Below are positions 34,865-43,641 of a DNA stretch of 64,000 nt, piece by piece. Where the stretch lies: positions 1 through 64,000 of the forward strand of contig JAUXRX010000025.1 of NCBI GenBank assembly GCA_030681645.1, given 5' to 3'. Origin of the DNA: Archangium sp. (GTDB lineage: Bacteria > Myxococcota > Myxococcia > Myxococcales > Myxococcaceae). A program made the position numbers and the translations under genes. How positions within the stretch are numbered: the first letter of the stretch is position 1; every line of letters starts with the position of its first letter. The notes beneath the pieces are model-generated. The model saw only the letters and a program-made list of their open reading frames with translations, searched no databases and had not been told where the DNA came from.

Positions 34865-37735
34865 ATGTCGATCTCGCGGCGTGATGCGCTGAAGAACCTG
34901 CTCGTGGGGAGCGTGGCCGCCGGGGTCGCCGCCAAAGCCGAGGCGAAGCCCGCCTCGGTGCCGCCGGTGCGCGTCGACGACCCCCGCCAGGCGTACCCCG
35001 ACACGCAGACCACCGAGGACTTCTACCGGGCCGAGTTCAACGCGGTGCGCGGCAACGGCGACGATCGCGGCTTCGCGTACCACTGCGTCAACTGCCAGGG
35101 GAACTGCGCCTTCGAGGTGTGGACGAAGGACGGCAAGGTCACCCGCGAGAACCAGTCGGCGAGCTACCCGCAGCTCGCGCCCAACCTGCCCGACGCGAAC
35201 CCGCGCGGCTGCAACAAGGGCGCCCAGCACAGCCAGGTGATGTACGAGGCCGATCGCCTGCTCTACCCGATGAAGCGGGTGGGCGAGCGCGGCGCGGGCA
35301 ACTGGAAGCGCATCAGCTGGGACGAGGCGATCACCGACATCGCCACCCACCTCCACGACGGGCTGGTCGAGAAGGGCCCGGCGTCGAACTACATCCACAT
35401 CGGGGCGGGCGTGCTCACCGAGGCGCGCGCGGCGTCGATCAAGCGGCTGGGCGCGTTGCTCGGCGCGGTGCGGCCGTACATCGCCAGCTACGTGGGCGAC
35501 ATGTTCCCCGGCGTGAGCGTGGTGTTCGGCGAGGGCAACATCGGCTGCACCTACGACTTCGTGTTCCAGACGAACGTGGCGCTGTTCTGGGGCTGCAACC
35601 CGAACACCTCGCGCATCCCCGACGCGCACTACCTGTGGGAAGGCAAATACAACGGCTCGAAGATCATCGTGATCACGCCTGAGTTCAACTCGACGGCGAT
35701 CCACGCCGATCTCTGGGTGCCGGTGAAGGCGGGCTACGACGGCCACCTCGCGCTCTCGATCATCCAGCGCATGATCGCGCGCAAGCTCTACAAGCCGCAG
35801 TTCCTCAAGGAGTACACCGATCTCCCGCTGCTGGTGCGCACCGACACGAAGGAGCTGGTGCGGCTGTCGGATCTCGATCCCAAATCGAAGGAGCTCGACA
35901 CCCGGCTGGTGTCGCTGTTCACCAAGCACGACCACGAGTGCTTCCTCGCGTTCGACACGAAGTCGAAGAAGTTCACCGTCATGCCCGGCAGCGAGGGCAG
36001 CACGATGGAAACGCTGCGCCTGTCCGATTCCGACTGGGACCTCGACCCCGCGCTCAACGGCAAGTGGACGCTCACCTTCAAGGACGGGAAGAAGGTGAAG
36101 GTCACCACCGCCTTCGAGCTGTTCAAGAAGGAGGTCGAGGCCTTCGCGCCCGAGAAGGTGAAGGCGCTCACCGGCGTTCACCCCAGCATCGTCGACGAGC
36201 TCGCGGACGACCTGTCGAAGCCGAAGGTGAGCCTGATCACCATGGGCTTCGCGGTGGGCAAACACTTCAACGGCATGCTCTCGCAGCGCGCCATCGCCTC
36301 GCTCGCCGCGTTCTGTGGGCGGCTGGGGCCACAGGGCGGGCTCAACACCGAGAACGAGTGGAACATCACCGGGCTCGAGGGCCTGTCCGGCTTCCAGGGC
36401 AAGTACTCGCACCGCTTCGCGTCCGGCTTCGTGAGCGAGTTCGTGCTCGGCGACGGCATGAAGGACGCCGAGGCGCTGTATTCCGACGAAGACGTGCGGC
36501 GCGGCACCGGTGACTCGAAGGCCGACTACACCCAGAAGGTCGCCACCCTGATGGAGAAGGGGAAGGACGACGCCGGCTACAAGGAAGGCAAGCCGTACTG
36601 GACGACGGTGGAGAACTTCCTGCTGTTCGCCGACTCGCGCTTCCGCCGCAACAAGGGCCACTACAAGAAGGCGTTCCTCGAGAAGGCGAAGTTCATCGCC
36701 TACGGCGACGTGCGCATGAACGACTTCGCCGTGTTCGCCGACGTGCTGTTGCCCTGCAAGACGCCCTACGAGAGCTGGGATCTGCGCACCAACCCCGGCT
36801 ACCACCGCTACGCGAACATCGCCTACCCGCCCCCCAACCTGAAGCCGGTGGGCGAGTCGAAGAGCGAGTGGGAGATCGCCACCCTGGTGGTGGAGAAGCT
36901 CGAGGCGCTGGCGAAGGCGCGGCACAAGGCCACCGGCGACGAGAAGCAGATCAAGATCGTCGACAAGACCCACACCCAGGAAGGGGTGCGCCACCTCGAC
37001 GAGCTGGTGAAGGAGTTCACGAAGGACGGCACGCTGCGCACCGACAAGCACGCGGTCGAGTACGCGCTCGAGCACGTCGATCAGTTCAAGCCGAACAACA
37101 CGAAGAGCGTCTACGAGCGCGGCGGCTTCCTGCAGCTCAACGAGAAGGCCGGCAAGAGCTCGCCGCTCTACAAGGACCGCCCGTACAACACCTTCGAGAG
37201 CCAGCTCTTCCTGCACCAGCGCTTCGAGACCCTCACCGGGCGGCTCACCTTCTACGTCGATCACCCGCTGTGGATCGCCGCCAACGCGCACGTGCCCACC
37301 GCGAAGAAGCCGATTCGCCCCGCCCGGCACCCCTTCATCCTGATGACGCCGCACGCGCGGTGGTCGATCCACTCCACCTACAAGGTCTCGCCCACGCTGC
37401 TGCGGCTGCAGCGCGGCGTGCCGTGGGTGGGCATCAACCCCGCGGTGGCGAAGGCGCGCGGCATCGTCGATGGGGAAGACGTGATCATGTTCAACGAGCT
37501 GGGCGAGGTGAGGCTGATGGCGAAGATCTCACCGTCCGCGCCGCCCGACGCGCTGGTGATGGAGCACGGCTGGGAGCCCTTCATGTACGCGGGGAAGAAG
37601 GGTCACAACCTGCTGGTGGGCGACATGATCAACCTGCTCGAGCTCACCGACGGCTGGGGGCACCTCAAGTTCGGCACCAACTGGGACGGCAACCAGCACG
37701 CCTATGAGACCACGCTCGACCTGAGGAAGGCCTGA
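34865..37735 (+). CDS. Type II DMSO-reductase-family molybdoenzyme, catalytic subunit
   Basis: 956 residues with a Tat signal (SRRDALK, residues 4-10). A type II iron-sulfur motif (His73-x3-Cys77-x3-Cys81, then Cys116) binds FS0, followed by the Mo-bisPGD domains. Asp212 in YVGDMFPG is the likely molybdenum ligand. Relatives include nitrate, selenate and chlorate reductases, ethylbenzene and dimethylsulfide dehydrogenases. GCNPNTSRIPDAHYLWEGKYNG is typical of that group. Substrate is not identified; the sulfur genes before it make a sulfur compound plausible. A strong AGAAGGAGAG site precedes ATG 34865. No dedicated chaperone gene follows. Confidence 0.92.
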   Translation: MSISRRDALKNLLVGSVAAGVAAKAEAKPASVPPVRVDDPRQAYPDTQTTEDFYRAEFNAVRGNGDDRGFAYHCVNCQGNCAFEVWTKDGKVTRENQSASYPQLAPNLPDANPRGCNKGAQHSQVMYEADRLLYPMKRVGERGAGNWKRISWDEAITDIATHLHDGLVEKGPASNYIHIGAGVLTEARAASIKRLGALLGAVRPYIASYVGDMFPGVSVVFGEGNIGCTYDFVFQTNVALFWGCNPNTSRIPDAHYLWEGKYNGSKIIVITPEFNSTAIHADLWVPVKAGYDGHLALSIIQRMIARKLYKPQFLKEYTDLPLLVRTDTKELVRLSDLDPKSKELDTRLVSLFTKHDHECFLAFDTKSKKFTVMPGSEGSTMETLRLSDSDWDLDPALNGKWTLTFKDGKKVKVTTAFELFKKEVEAFAPEKVKALTGVHPSIVDELADDLSKPKVSLITMGFAVGKHFNGMLSQRAIASLAAFCGRLGPQGGLNTENEWNITGLEGLSGFQGKYSHRFASGFVSEFVLGDGMKDAEALYSDEDVRRGTGDSKADYTQKVATLMEKGKDDAGYKEGKPYWTTVENFLLFADSRFRRNKGHYKKAFLEKAKFIAYGDVRMNDFAVFADVLLPCKTPYESWDLRTNPGYHRYANIAYPPPNLKPVGESKSEWEIATLVVEKLEALAKARHKATGDEKQIKIVDKTHTQEGVRHLDELVKEFTKDGTLRTDKHAVEYALEHVDQFKPNNTKSVYERGGFLQLNEKAGKSSPLYKDRPYNTFESQLFLHQRFETLTGRLTFYVDHPLWIAANAHVPTAKKPIRPARHPFILMTPHARWSIHSTYKVSPTLLRLQRGVPWVGINPAVAKARGIVDGEDVIMFNELGEVRLMAKISPSAPPDALVMEHGWEPFMYAGKKGHNLLVGDMINLLELTDGWGHLKFGTNWDGNQHAYETTLDLRKA

Positions 37736-37736
37736 C

Positions 37737-38753
37737 ATGTCGACCCGCCAACTCGCGATGGTGATGGACCTCAACAAGTGCATCGGCTGCCAGACCTGCA
37801 CGGTGGCCTGCAAGACGCAGTGGACCAACCGCAACGGCCGCGAAGGCATGTACTGGAACAACGTCGAGACCAAGCCCGGCGACGGCTACCCGAAGAAGTG
37901 GGAAGAGTTCGGCGGCGGCTTCGATGCGGGCGGCAACCTGAAGGACGGCGTCGTGCCCAGCCGCTACTCCGACTACGGCGTGCCCTGGGACTACAACGGC
38001 GAAGAGATCATGAAGGCGCGGGAATTCAAGCCGCAGAGCGACCCCACCGTCGGGCCCAACTGGGACGAAGACGTGGGCGCGGGCGACTTTCCCAACTCGT
38101 ACTTCTTCTACCTGCCGCGCATCTGCAATCACTGCAGCAACCCCAGCTGCCTGGCCGCCTGTCCGCGCGAGGCGATCTTCAAGCGCTCTCAAGACGGCAT
38201 CGTGCTGGTCGACCTGAACCGCTGCGAAGGCAACCGCATGTGCATCGCGGCGTGCCCGTACAAGAAGATCTATTTCAATACCAAGCTCTCGAAGTCCGAG
38301 AAGTGCATCTTCTGTTTTCCGCGCATCGAGAAGGGCCTGCCGCCGGCGTGCGCGGACCAGTGCGTGGGGCGCATTCGGTTCGTGGGCTACCTCGATGACG
38401 TCGAGGGGCAGGTCTACAAGCTGGTGCACCAGTACAAGGTCGCCATTCCCCTGCACCCCGAGTACGGCACCCAGGCGAACGTCTATTACGTGCCGCCGAT
38501 GTCGGGCCCGCGCCGCTTCGACAAGGCGGGCAAGCCCATCGAAGGCAGCGAGCGCATTCCCACCCCGTACCTCGAGCACCTCTTCGGGCCGGCGGTGCAC
38601 GACGCGCTCAAGACGCTGCACTCCGAGCTCGACAGGCGGCGCGCCGGCCAGCACTCCGAGCTGCTCGACACGCTCATCGCGTACAAGCACTCCGAGATGT
38701 TCCGCCTCGACAAGCCGCGGCCCGCTGGCTTCAAGCTCCCGGTGCTCAAGTGA
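37737..38753 (+). CDS. Iron-sulfur beta subunit of the type II molybdoenzyme
   Basis: 338 residues with four cluster-binding motifs in the NarH/EbdB/SerB arrangement: CIGCQTCTVAC near the N-terminus, CNHCSNPSCLAACP, CEGNRMCIAACP and CIFCFPR with CADQCVGR. YWNNVETKPGDGYP is typical for this group. In the third motif the second Cys is replaced by Asn (CEGN), where Trp or Tyr stands in relatives, implying a [3Fe-4S] cluster. It carries electrons between catalytic and gamma subunits. No signal peptide, so it probably travels with the Tat-exported alpha subunit. It starts one base after the alpha stop. Confidence 0.92.
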   Translation: MSTRQLAMVMDLNKCIGCQTCTVACKTQWTNRNGREGMYWNNVETKPGDGYPKKWEEFGGGFDAGGNLKDGVVPSRYSDYGVPWDYNGEEIMKAREFKPQSDPTVGPNWDEDVGAGDFPNSYFFYLPRICNHCSNPSCLAACPREAIFKRSQDGIVLVDLNRCEGNRMCIAACPYKKIYFNTKLSKSEKCIFCFPRIEKGLPPACADQCVGRIRFVGYLDDVEGQVYKLVHQYKVAIPLHPEYGTQANVYYVPPMSGPRRFDKAGKPIEGSERIPTPYLEHLFGPAVHDALKTLHSELDRRRAGQHSELLDTLIAYKHSEMFRLDKPRPAGFKLPVLK

Positions 38754-39907
38754 TCCGCGCGCTGCTGCTCTGTGGGCTGGTGTCGACGGTCGCTTCCGCG
38801 AACGAGGCGTTCTTCAAGGCCGAGGTGGTCGACGCGGTGGGGCCGATGAAGCTGCCCACCACGCCGGGAGATCCCGCGTGGAAGGGCATCACCGGCAAGA
38901 CCTTCCGCCTCACGCCGCAGCGGAGCGTGCACCTGCACGACAAGACCGCGAACGACGTGCTCAAGGCGGGCCCGGGCTCGAGCGAGGTGCTGGTGAAGGC
39001 AGCCGCCAGCGCGTCGGACCTGGTGCTGTACCTCGAGTGGGCTGACGGGGCGAAGGAGGTCGTGCGCGAGGACGAGGTGAACGTCTTCGCCGACTCGGTC
39101 GCGGTCGAGGTTCCCGAGCGAATGGCCGTGGGCACGCGGTTGCCCGCGATCAGCATGGGCGACGCCGACCAGTACGTGAACGTGGCGCTGCTCCGCGCGA
39201 CGAAGGCGGGAGCGCAGCTCAGCCGCTTCTCCGCCGCGGGCTTCGGCTCACTCACCCGCCAGGCCCCGGCCGCCGAGGCCAACACGTCGCTGCAGTACGA
39301 CGAGGCGCAGAAGGTCTGGCGCGCGGTGCTGACCGTGGCGCTCGACCCGGGAAACCCCGGCCTCATTCCCGTGGCCTTCGCCGCGTGGGACGGCGCTCGC
39401 GGGGAGCGCGCGGGCTACAAGCGGCTCTCGGCGTGGCACTTCGTGCGCGTTCCGAACAAGGCGCTGGACCCGAAGTGGGTGGAGCAGCTCGCGTTCGGCT
39501 ACTACCCCGGCGATCTCGGCAACGCGGCGGCGGGCAAGATGCTGGCCGAGGGCGTGTGCCTGGCCTGCCACCACCTGCCCGGCAAGGCCTTCGCGCCCCC
39601 GGGCCTGGCCCCCAGCCTCGAGGCCGTCGGCGCCATCGCCGCGCCCAGCTACCTGCGCGACAGCATCACCACCCCGAGCAAGGTGATCCTGCACGAGCCC
39701 AACCCCAACCAGCACCACGTCACCGGGGGGCCCGCTGACAAGAACGGCGCGCTGCCCAACGCCGACGGCTTCCGCTGGTCGGTCAAGGGCGAAGACGGCA
39801 AGTGGGTCTCGAAGATGCCCCCATTCACCCAGTTCACCCCGGCCCAATTGGCGGATTTGATCGCCTTCCTGAAGACCCTCGATGGACCCCCGCTGGAGAA
39901 GCCGTGA
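38750..39907 (+). CDS. Heme-b gamma subunit fused to cytochrome c
   Basis: 385 residues. A signal peptide (IRALLLCGLVSTVASA) precedes an ethylbenzene-dehydrogenase-gamma (EB_dh)-like domain (about 20-240), the heme b subunit of type II enzymes; the ISMGDADQYVNVALL segment matches the region with the Met heme ligand. The C-terminal domain (about 255-380) is a c-type cytochrome with CLACH heme binding and a likely Met ligand in SKMPPFTQF. In described enzymes the gamma subunit is separate from its cytochrome c partner. ATGA overlap with the beta subunit stop. Confidence 0.88.
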   Translation: MIRALLLCGLVSTVASANEAFFKAEVVDAVGPMKLPTTPGDPAWKGITGKTFRLTPQRSVHLHDKTANDVLKAGPGSSEVLVKAAASASDLVLYLEWADGAKEVVREDEVNVFADSVAVEVPERMAVGTRLPAISMGDADQYVNVALLRATKAGAQLSRFSAAGFGSLTRQAPAAEANTSLQYDEAQKVWRAVLTVALDPGNPGLIPVAFAAWDGARGERAGYKRLSAWHFVRVPNKALDPKWVEQLAFGYYPGDLGNAAAGKMLAEGVCLACHHLPGKAFAPPGLAPSLEAVGAIAAPSYLRDSITTPSKVILHEPNPNQHHVTGGPADKNGALPNADGFRWSVKGEDGKWVSKMPPFTQFTPAQLADLIAFLKTLDGPPLEKP

Positions 39908-40302
39908 TGCGCGCCCTCGTCTTGCTGTCCCTGTCCTTCGCCGCCACCGCCTTCGCCGCTGAGCCCGGCGAAGAGGTCGAGCTGAGCTCGGCGCCGGTGA
40001 CCGCGCTGTCGTGCGCGCAGAAGGCCGTGGAGACCGGGAAGCTCGACCTGCTCACCGCCTGCCCGCTCGAGGAGACCCTCAAGGGCCTGGTGGTGTTCGA
40101 CGTGGCCGAGATGACCTTCTACCGGATGGACAAGAAGGGCATGCGCACGTCCGAGCTCGAGCGCGCGTACGGCGGCGGCTCGGTCGACATCACGGGCAAG
40201 GTGAAGAGCATCGACAAGAAGGACAAGGTGCCGCTGGTCGAGGTGACCGAGTTCCGCGTCACGCCCAAGCCGAAGCCCGGGGCGTTCAAGGGCTGCCTGT
40301 AA
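39907..40302 (+). CDS. Small exported protein of unknown function, last gene of molybdoenzyme operon
   Basis: 131 residues. A signal peptide (ALVLLSLSFAATAFA) precedes a compact domain with three Cys (LSCAQ, TACPLEE and the C-terminal KGCL). A strand pattern ITGKVKSIDKKDKVPLVEV suggests an OB-like beta barrel. The start overlaps the previous stop (TGATG), so it belongs to the operon. The terminal Cys resembles that of the anchored rhodanese in the same operon (GGGCL); it could be a sulfur or electron carrier, but this is speculation. Confidence 0.75.
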   Translation: MRALVLLSLSFAATAFAAEPGEEVELSSAPVTALSCAQKAVETGKLDLLTACPLEETLKGLVVFDVAEMTFYRMDKKGMRTSELERAYGGGSVDITGKVKSIDKKDKVPLVEVTEFRVTPKPKPGAFKGCL

Positions 40303-40398
40303 AGTGTCTCCCCAGCGACTTCCAGTTCGACCTCGCGCCGAGGCTGGACGTGGTTGTCGGCTCGTTGACTGTGAGCGGTGAACCTTCGAAAAGAAGGC

Positions 40399-41730
40399 AT
40401 GACCGACGCCGTTCGCCGCCAGAAGGACCGAGCCAACGACCTGCTCTCCAAAGGCCGGCTGCCCGCCGCCCTGGAAGAGTTCCGCCGCATCATCAAGGCC
40501 GTGCCCGGAGAGCTGGGCGTGCGGCAGAAGATCGCCGAGATCCTCGCGCGCCAGGGAGCGCTTCCGGCCGCGGTGGCCGAGTACTCCGAGGTGGTGCGCC
40601 GCTATGCGGAGCAGGGGCAGTTCTTCAAGGCCAGCGCGCTGTGCCGGGTGATCCTCACGCTCGACCCGAAGCACGAGCACACCCAGCAGCAGCTCGCCCA
40701 GCTCTATGCCGCGCGCTTCGAGTCGAAGGCGGAAGGACAGGCGGCGCCCGCGGTGAGGCCTGCACCTGTGCAGAGCGCGCCGCTGGAGGCGGGGGCCATC
40801 GCCCAGGCGAACGTCTCGCCCGTGCCCGCCCCCGCGGAGCCCGTGGAGGACCTCTCGGTGGAGATCGCGGCGGAGGAGCTGGTGTTCGAGGCCGAGCCCG
40901 CCGCGCAGCCCCGGGACACGCTGCCGCAGATCCCGCTCTTCTCTTCACTGAGTCCGCCCGAGTTCCTGGCGGTGCTCAACGGGGCGATGCAGGCCAGGGC
41001 CTTCAGCAAAGGCGAGACGATCGTCACCGAGGGCCAGCCAGGTGACGCGATGTACGCCATCGCGCAGGGCAGCGTGGCGGTGCAGCGGCAGACGCAGAAG
41101 GTGGCCGAGATGCACGACGGCGACTTCTTCGGCGAGATGGCGCTGCTCTCGGGTGCGCCCCGGCTCGCGACCGTGGTGGCAGAGACCGACGTGGTGGTGC
41201 TCGAGTTTCCCCGGTCGAGCATGGACGCGCTCATCGCCCGCCACCCCGGGGTGAAGATCGCGCTCGAGCAATTCTACCGGGAGCGGCTGCTCGCGAACCT
41301 GCTGCGCGCCAACCCGCTGTTGCAGCCGCTGACCGACGAGCAGCGCGTGGCGCTCTCGGCGGCCTTCCAGTCGTGCACCTTCAAGCCGAAGGAGATCATC
41401 CTGGAAGAAGGGCACCCGGGCGTGGCCGTCTTCCTGGTGCTTCGCGGGCGCTGCGCTGCGTTTCATCGCAACCCGTCGCTCGGTTCGTACCCTGACCTGG
41501 TCGAAGGCGACGCGATTGGCGAGATCTCGGTGACCGCTCAGCTCCCCGTCTCGGCCACCGTGATGGCGAAGGAGCCGGTGGTCGCGTTGCGCGTGCCGGC
41601 GGAGGCCTTCAGGGAGATCGTGCTGAGCAACCCGGGCACCCGGAAGCAGGTGCTGCTGCTCGCCAGCCAGCGCATGTCGCGCACCGCGAAGCAGGGGCTG
41701 CTTGCTCACGCAGGTGATCACCGGGTCTGA
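40399..41730 (+). CDS. TPR plus two cyclic-nucleotide-binding domains
   Basis: 443 residues. TPR-like helices occupy about 1-95 (ANDLLSKGRLPAALEEFRRI, YSEVVRRYAEQGQFFKA). A Pro/Ala-rich linker follows, then two cNMP-binding domains (about 165-290 and 300-420). The first has a good phosphate cassette, FFGEMALLSGAPRLAT; the second is less canonical (IGEISVTAQLPVSAT). No DNA-binding domain. It may read cAMP or c-di-GMP for a TPR partner. ATG 40399 has AAGG only one base upstream; a GTG at 40378 is an alternative start. The 96-base gap before it includes a 26-base sequence resembling the rhodanese gene end at 43644-43669. Confidence 0.88.
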   Translation: MTDAVRRQKDRANDLLSKGRLPAALEEFRRIIKAVPGELGVRQKIAEILARQGALPAAVAEYSEVVRRYAEQGQFFKASALCRVILTLDPKHEHTQQQLAQLYAARFESKAEGQAAPAVRPAPVQSAPLEAGAIAQANVSPVPAPAEPVEDLSVEIAAEELVFEAEPAAQPRDTLPQIPLFSSLSPPEFLAVLNGAMQARAFSKGETIVTEGQPGDAMYAIAQGSVAVQRQTQKVAEMHDGDFFGEMALLSGAPRLATVVAETDVVVLEFPRSSMDALIARHPGVKIALEQFYRERLLANLLRANPLLQPLTDEQRVALSAAFQSCTFKPKEIILEEGHPGVAVFLVLRGRCAAFHRNPSLGSYPDLVEGDAIGEISVTAQLPVSATVMAKEPVVALRVPAEAFREIVLSNPGTRKQVLLLASQRMSRTAKQGLLAHAGDHRV

Positions 41731-41779
41731 TCAAGAAGCACCTCCGAGCGCATCGAGCTCTGCGTTTCGGAAGACGCCA

Positions 41780-43555
41780 CTACCCGCGCCGCAGCGTGCG
41801 CACCGAGCCGTCCTCGAACCCGACGGTGACGACCCGGTCGTGGACCCGCAGCCAGACGAGGTCGTTCCACTCGGCCCCCCCGGGCAGCGGCACGGGGTCG
41901 ATCGCCGTCTTCTTCGAGAGCTCGATTCCTCCGAGGCTGAAGGCGTTCTCGTCGCCCTTCGTCCAGCCGAGCACCAGCCACAGGCGCTGCTCGCCTTCGA
42001 GGCACCACGCCTTCACGTCGTGCTTCTTGAAGAGGCGCGCACCGGCCTTCTTCGTGGCGCAGTCGACGAGCGTGACCGCGACGCCGCTGCGGTCGCCGGT
42101 CTCGAGGACGGCGGCAGTCTTGCCGGGCAGGGCCACCACCGCGGGCCAGTAGAGGTTCAGCTTCAGCTTCTCGGCGATGGCCTTCTTCGTGACGTCGAAG
42201 AAGTCGACGCCCTGTTGGTGCACGAAGAGCACCCGATCGCCCACCTGCGCGGAGTCGTGGCCGTACTGCGTGGCGTCGCACAGCTTGAGGGCCTTCGCTG
42301 CGAGCTCCTGGCGGAAGACGCCATCGCCGGGGGGGAAGCCCTTCGGCGGGCTCGTCTTGCTCTTCAGGTAGCACTGGTAGGTGACCGCACCGCCGCCGAA
42401 CCAGTGCGTGCAGCGCGCCTCGTCGGAGTTCACGAGGCGCTGGAGGCGTGGCTTCGCGGGCGAGGTGACGTCGAGCTGCACGAAGCCGGCCTCGAAGCCG
42501 AGGAAGAGGTCGTGCTTCACCCGCTGCGCCTTCACGCGACCGAAGCTGGTGTCGAGGCTGTCGAGCGCGAGCTTCACCTGCCCGAGCGGCCGTGGGACGC
42601 CCGGCTTCGAGGTGTCGTACAGGGACAGGACGCCGCCCCTCATGGAGAGCAACCAGTCGGGTGCGCCGTCGACGTTCTGGAGCCAGACCTCCCCCGGGCC
42701 CGCCGGCAGCTGGCCCACCTCGTCCGAGAGCGCGAGTCCACCCGTGGCCTTCGACTTCGACTTCGACTTCGACTTCGCCGGCGGCGGGGGGTCCAGCTTC
42801 ACGTCCAGCTCGAGGACCTCGGCCACCCGCTGGAGGAAGAGGGCGCCGGGGTTCAAGTCGGTGGATCCGGCGAGCCCCGCGCTCTCGTGGGACAGCAGGC
42901 GCAGCTCCGGCTCCCCGTGGGGATTCTGCCCGTCTCCCACCACCCACCAGTCGGAGTAGTCGCGCAGCACCTCGCGGACGGCGGGCAGCTCTTCCACCTC
43001 GAAGTCCACGCTGCCGGAGTCGCCCAGGTGCAACGCCCAGCCTCGCTCCGGGAAGGAGACGCTCTGGTGCCGCGCCATGAGGCGCCTGAAGGACTCCGGC
43101 CACTTCTTGTGCTTGCTCGCCGGCGCGGGGGGCGACGCCGTCAGCGTCGTCTTCGGGCGATCGAAGACGAAGACGAGGCCGGACTCGTCGTGCTTCGTCG
43201 ACACCACGCGCGGCGCGATGGCGTCGAGCAGCGCCTGCGCTCCCGGCGTGTCCACCAGGTACCCGAACTCAGCGGCGAACTCGGCGGACGCGCTCCCGGT
43301 CTTCTTCGCCCGTGCCTTCGCCGCCTTCGGGGGCTTCCCCGCCGATTCCTCGCGGTAGCCCTTCTTCACCTTCTCAGCGACGAGCTTCCCGGCGGCCTCG
43401 GCGGCGGCCTTCGGCGTGGGGAAGGCCTTCGAGGCACTCTGGCCGTCCGTCCCGAGGCGACCGAAGCGGACGGTGAAGGACTTCCCGTCGACGGCGATCT
43501 CCCAGAACTTGTTGGAGGTGCCTTCTTGAACGACGAAACGGCGCGCAGTGCCCAT
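41780..43555 (-). CDS. WGR-domain protein of unknown function
   Basis: 591 residues. The N-terminal WGR domain (about 1-75: FVVQEGTSNKFWEIAVDGKSF, TVRFGRLGTDGQS) is a nucleic-acid or protein-binding module also seen in PARPs and bacterial MolR-like proteins. The middle carries a short (Lys-Ser)n run from a CTTCGA microsatellite at 42749-42777. The C-terminal half looks beta-propeller-like (LSMRGGVLSLYDTSKPG and similar). ATG 43555 is chosen at the WGR start. Convergent with the TPR gene. Role unknown. Confidence 0.8.
   Translation of the reverse strand: MGTARRFVVQEGTSNKFWEIAVDGKSFTVRFGRLGTDGQSASKAFPTPKAAAEAAGKLVAEKVKKGYREESAGKPPKAAKARAKKTGSASAEFAAEFGYLVDTPGAQALLDAIAPRVVSTKHDESGLVFVFDRPKTTLTASPPAPASKHKKWPESFRRLMARHQSVSFPERGWALHLGDSGSVDFEVEELPAVREVLRDYSDWWVVGDGQNPHGEPELRLLSHESAGLAGSTDLNPGALFLQRVAEVLELDVKLDPPPPAKSKSKSKSKATGGLALSDEVGQLPAGPGEVWLQNVDGAPDWLLSMRGGVLSLYDTSKPGVPRPLGQVKLALDSLDTSFGRVKAQRVKHDLFLGFEAGFVQLDVTSPAKPRLQRLVNSDEARCTHWFGGGAVTYQCYLKSKTSPPKGFPPGDGVFRQELAAKALKLCDATQYGHDSAQVGDRVLFVHQQGVDFFDVTKKAIAEKLKLNLYWPAVVALPGKTAAVLETGDRSGVAVTLVDCATKKAGARLFKKHDVKAWCLEGEQRLWLVLGWTKGDENAFSLGGIELSKKTAIDPVPLPGGAEWNDLVWLRVHDRVVTVGFEDGSVRTLRRG
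42749..42777. repeat. CTTCGA microsatellite in coding sequence
   Basis: Four to five tandem copies of CTTCGA encode alternating Lys and Ser on the minus strand in the WGR protein. Copy-number changes would keep the frame because the unit is six bases. Confidence 0.85.
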
Positions 43556-43641
43556 GCGCGTGACGCTCGCCCACCGGGTTCTCCTGGGCAACGCCGAAAA
43601 AGCGAAGGCCTCAGAACCGCCCCACGACAGGGCAAACCGAA

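Noticed and set aside
40378..40398. GTG start for the TPR-cNMP gene
   Set aside because: No ribosome-binding site precedes it and the seven added residues are not part of the TPR; ATG 40399 is preferred, although its AAGG is very close.
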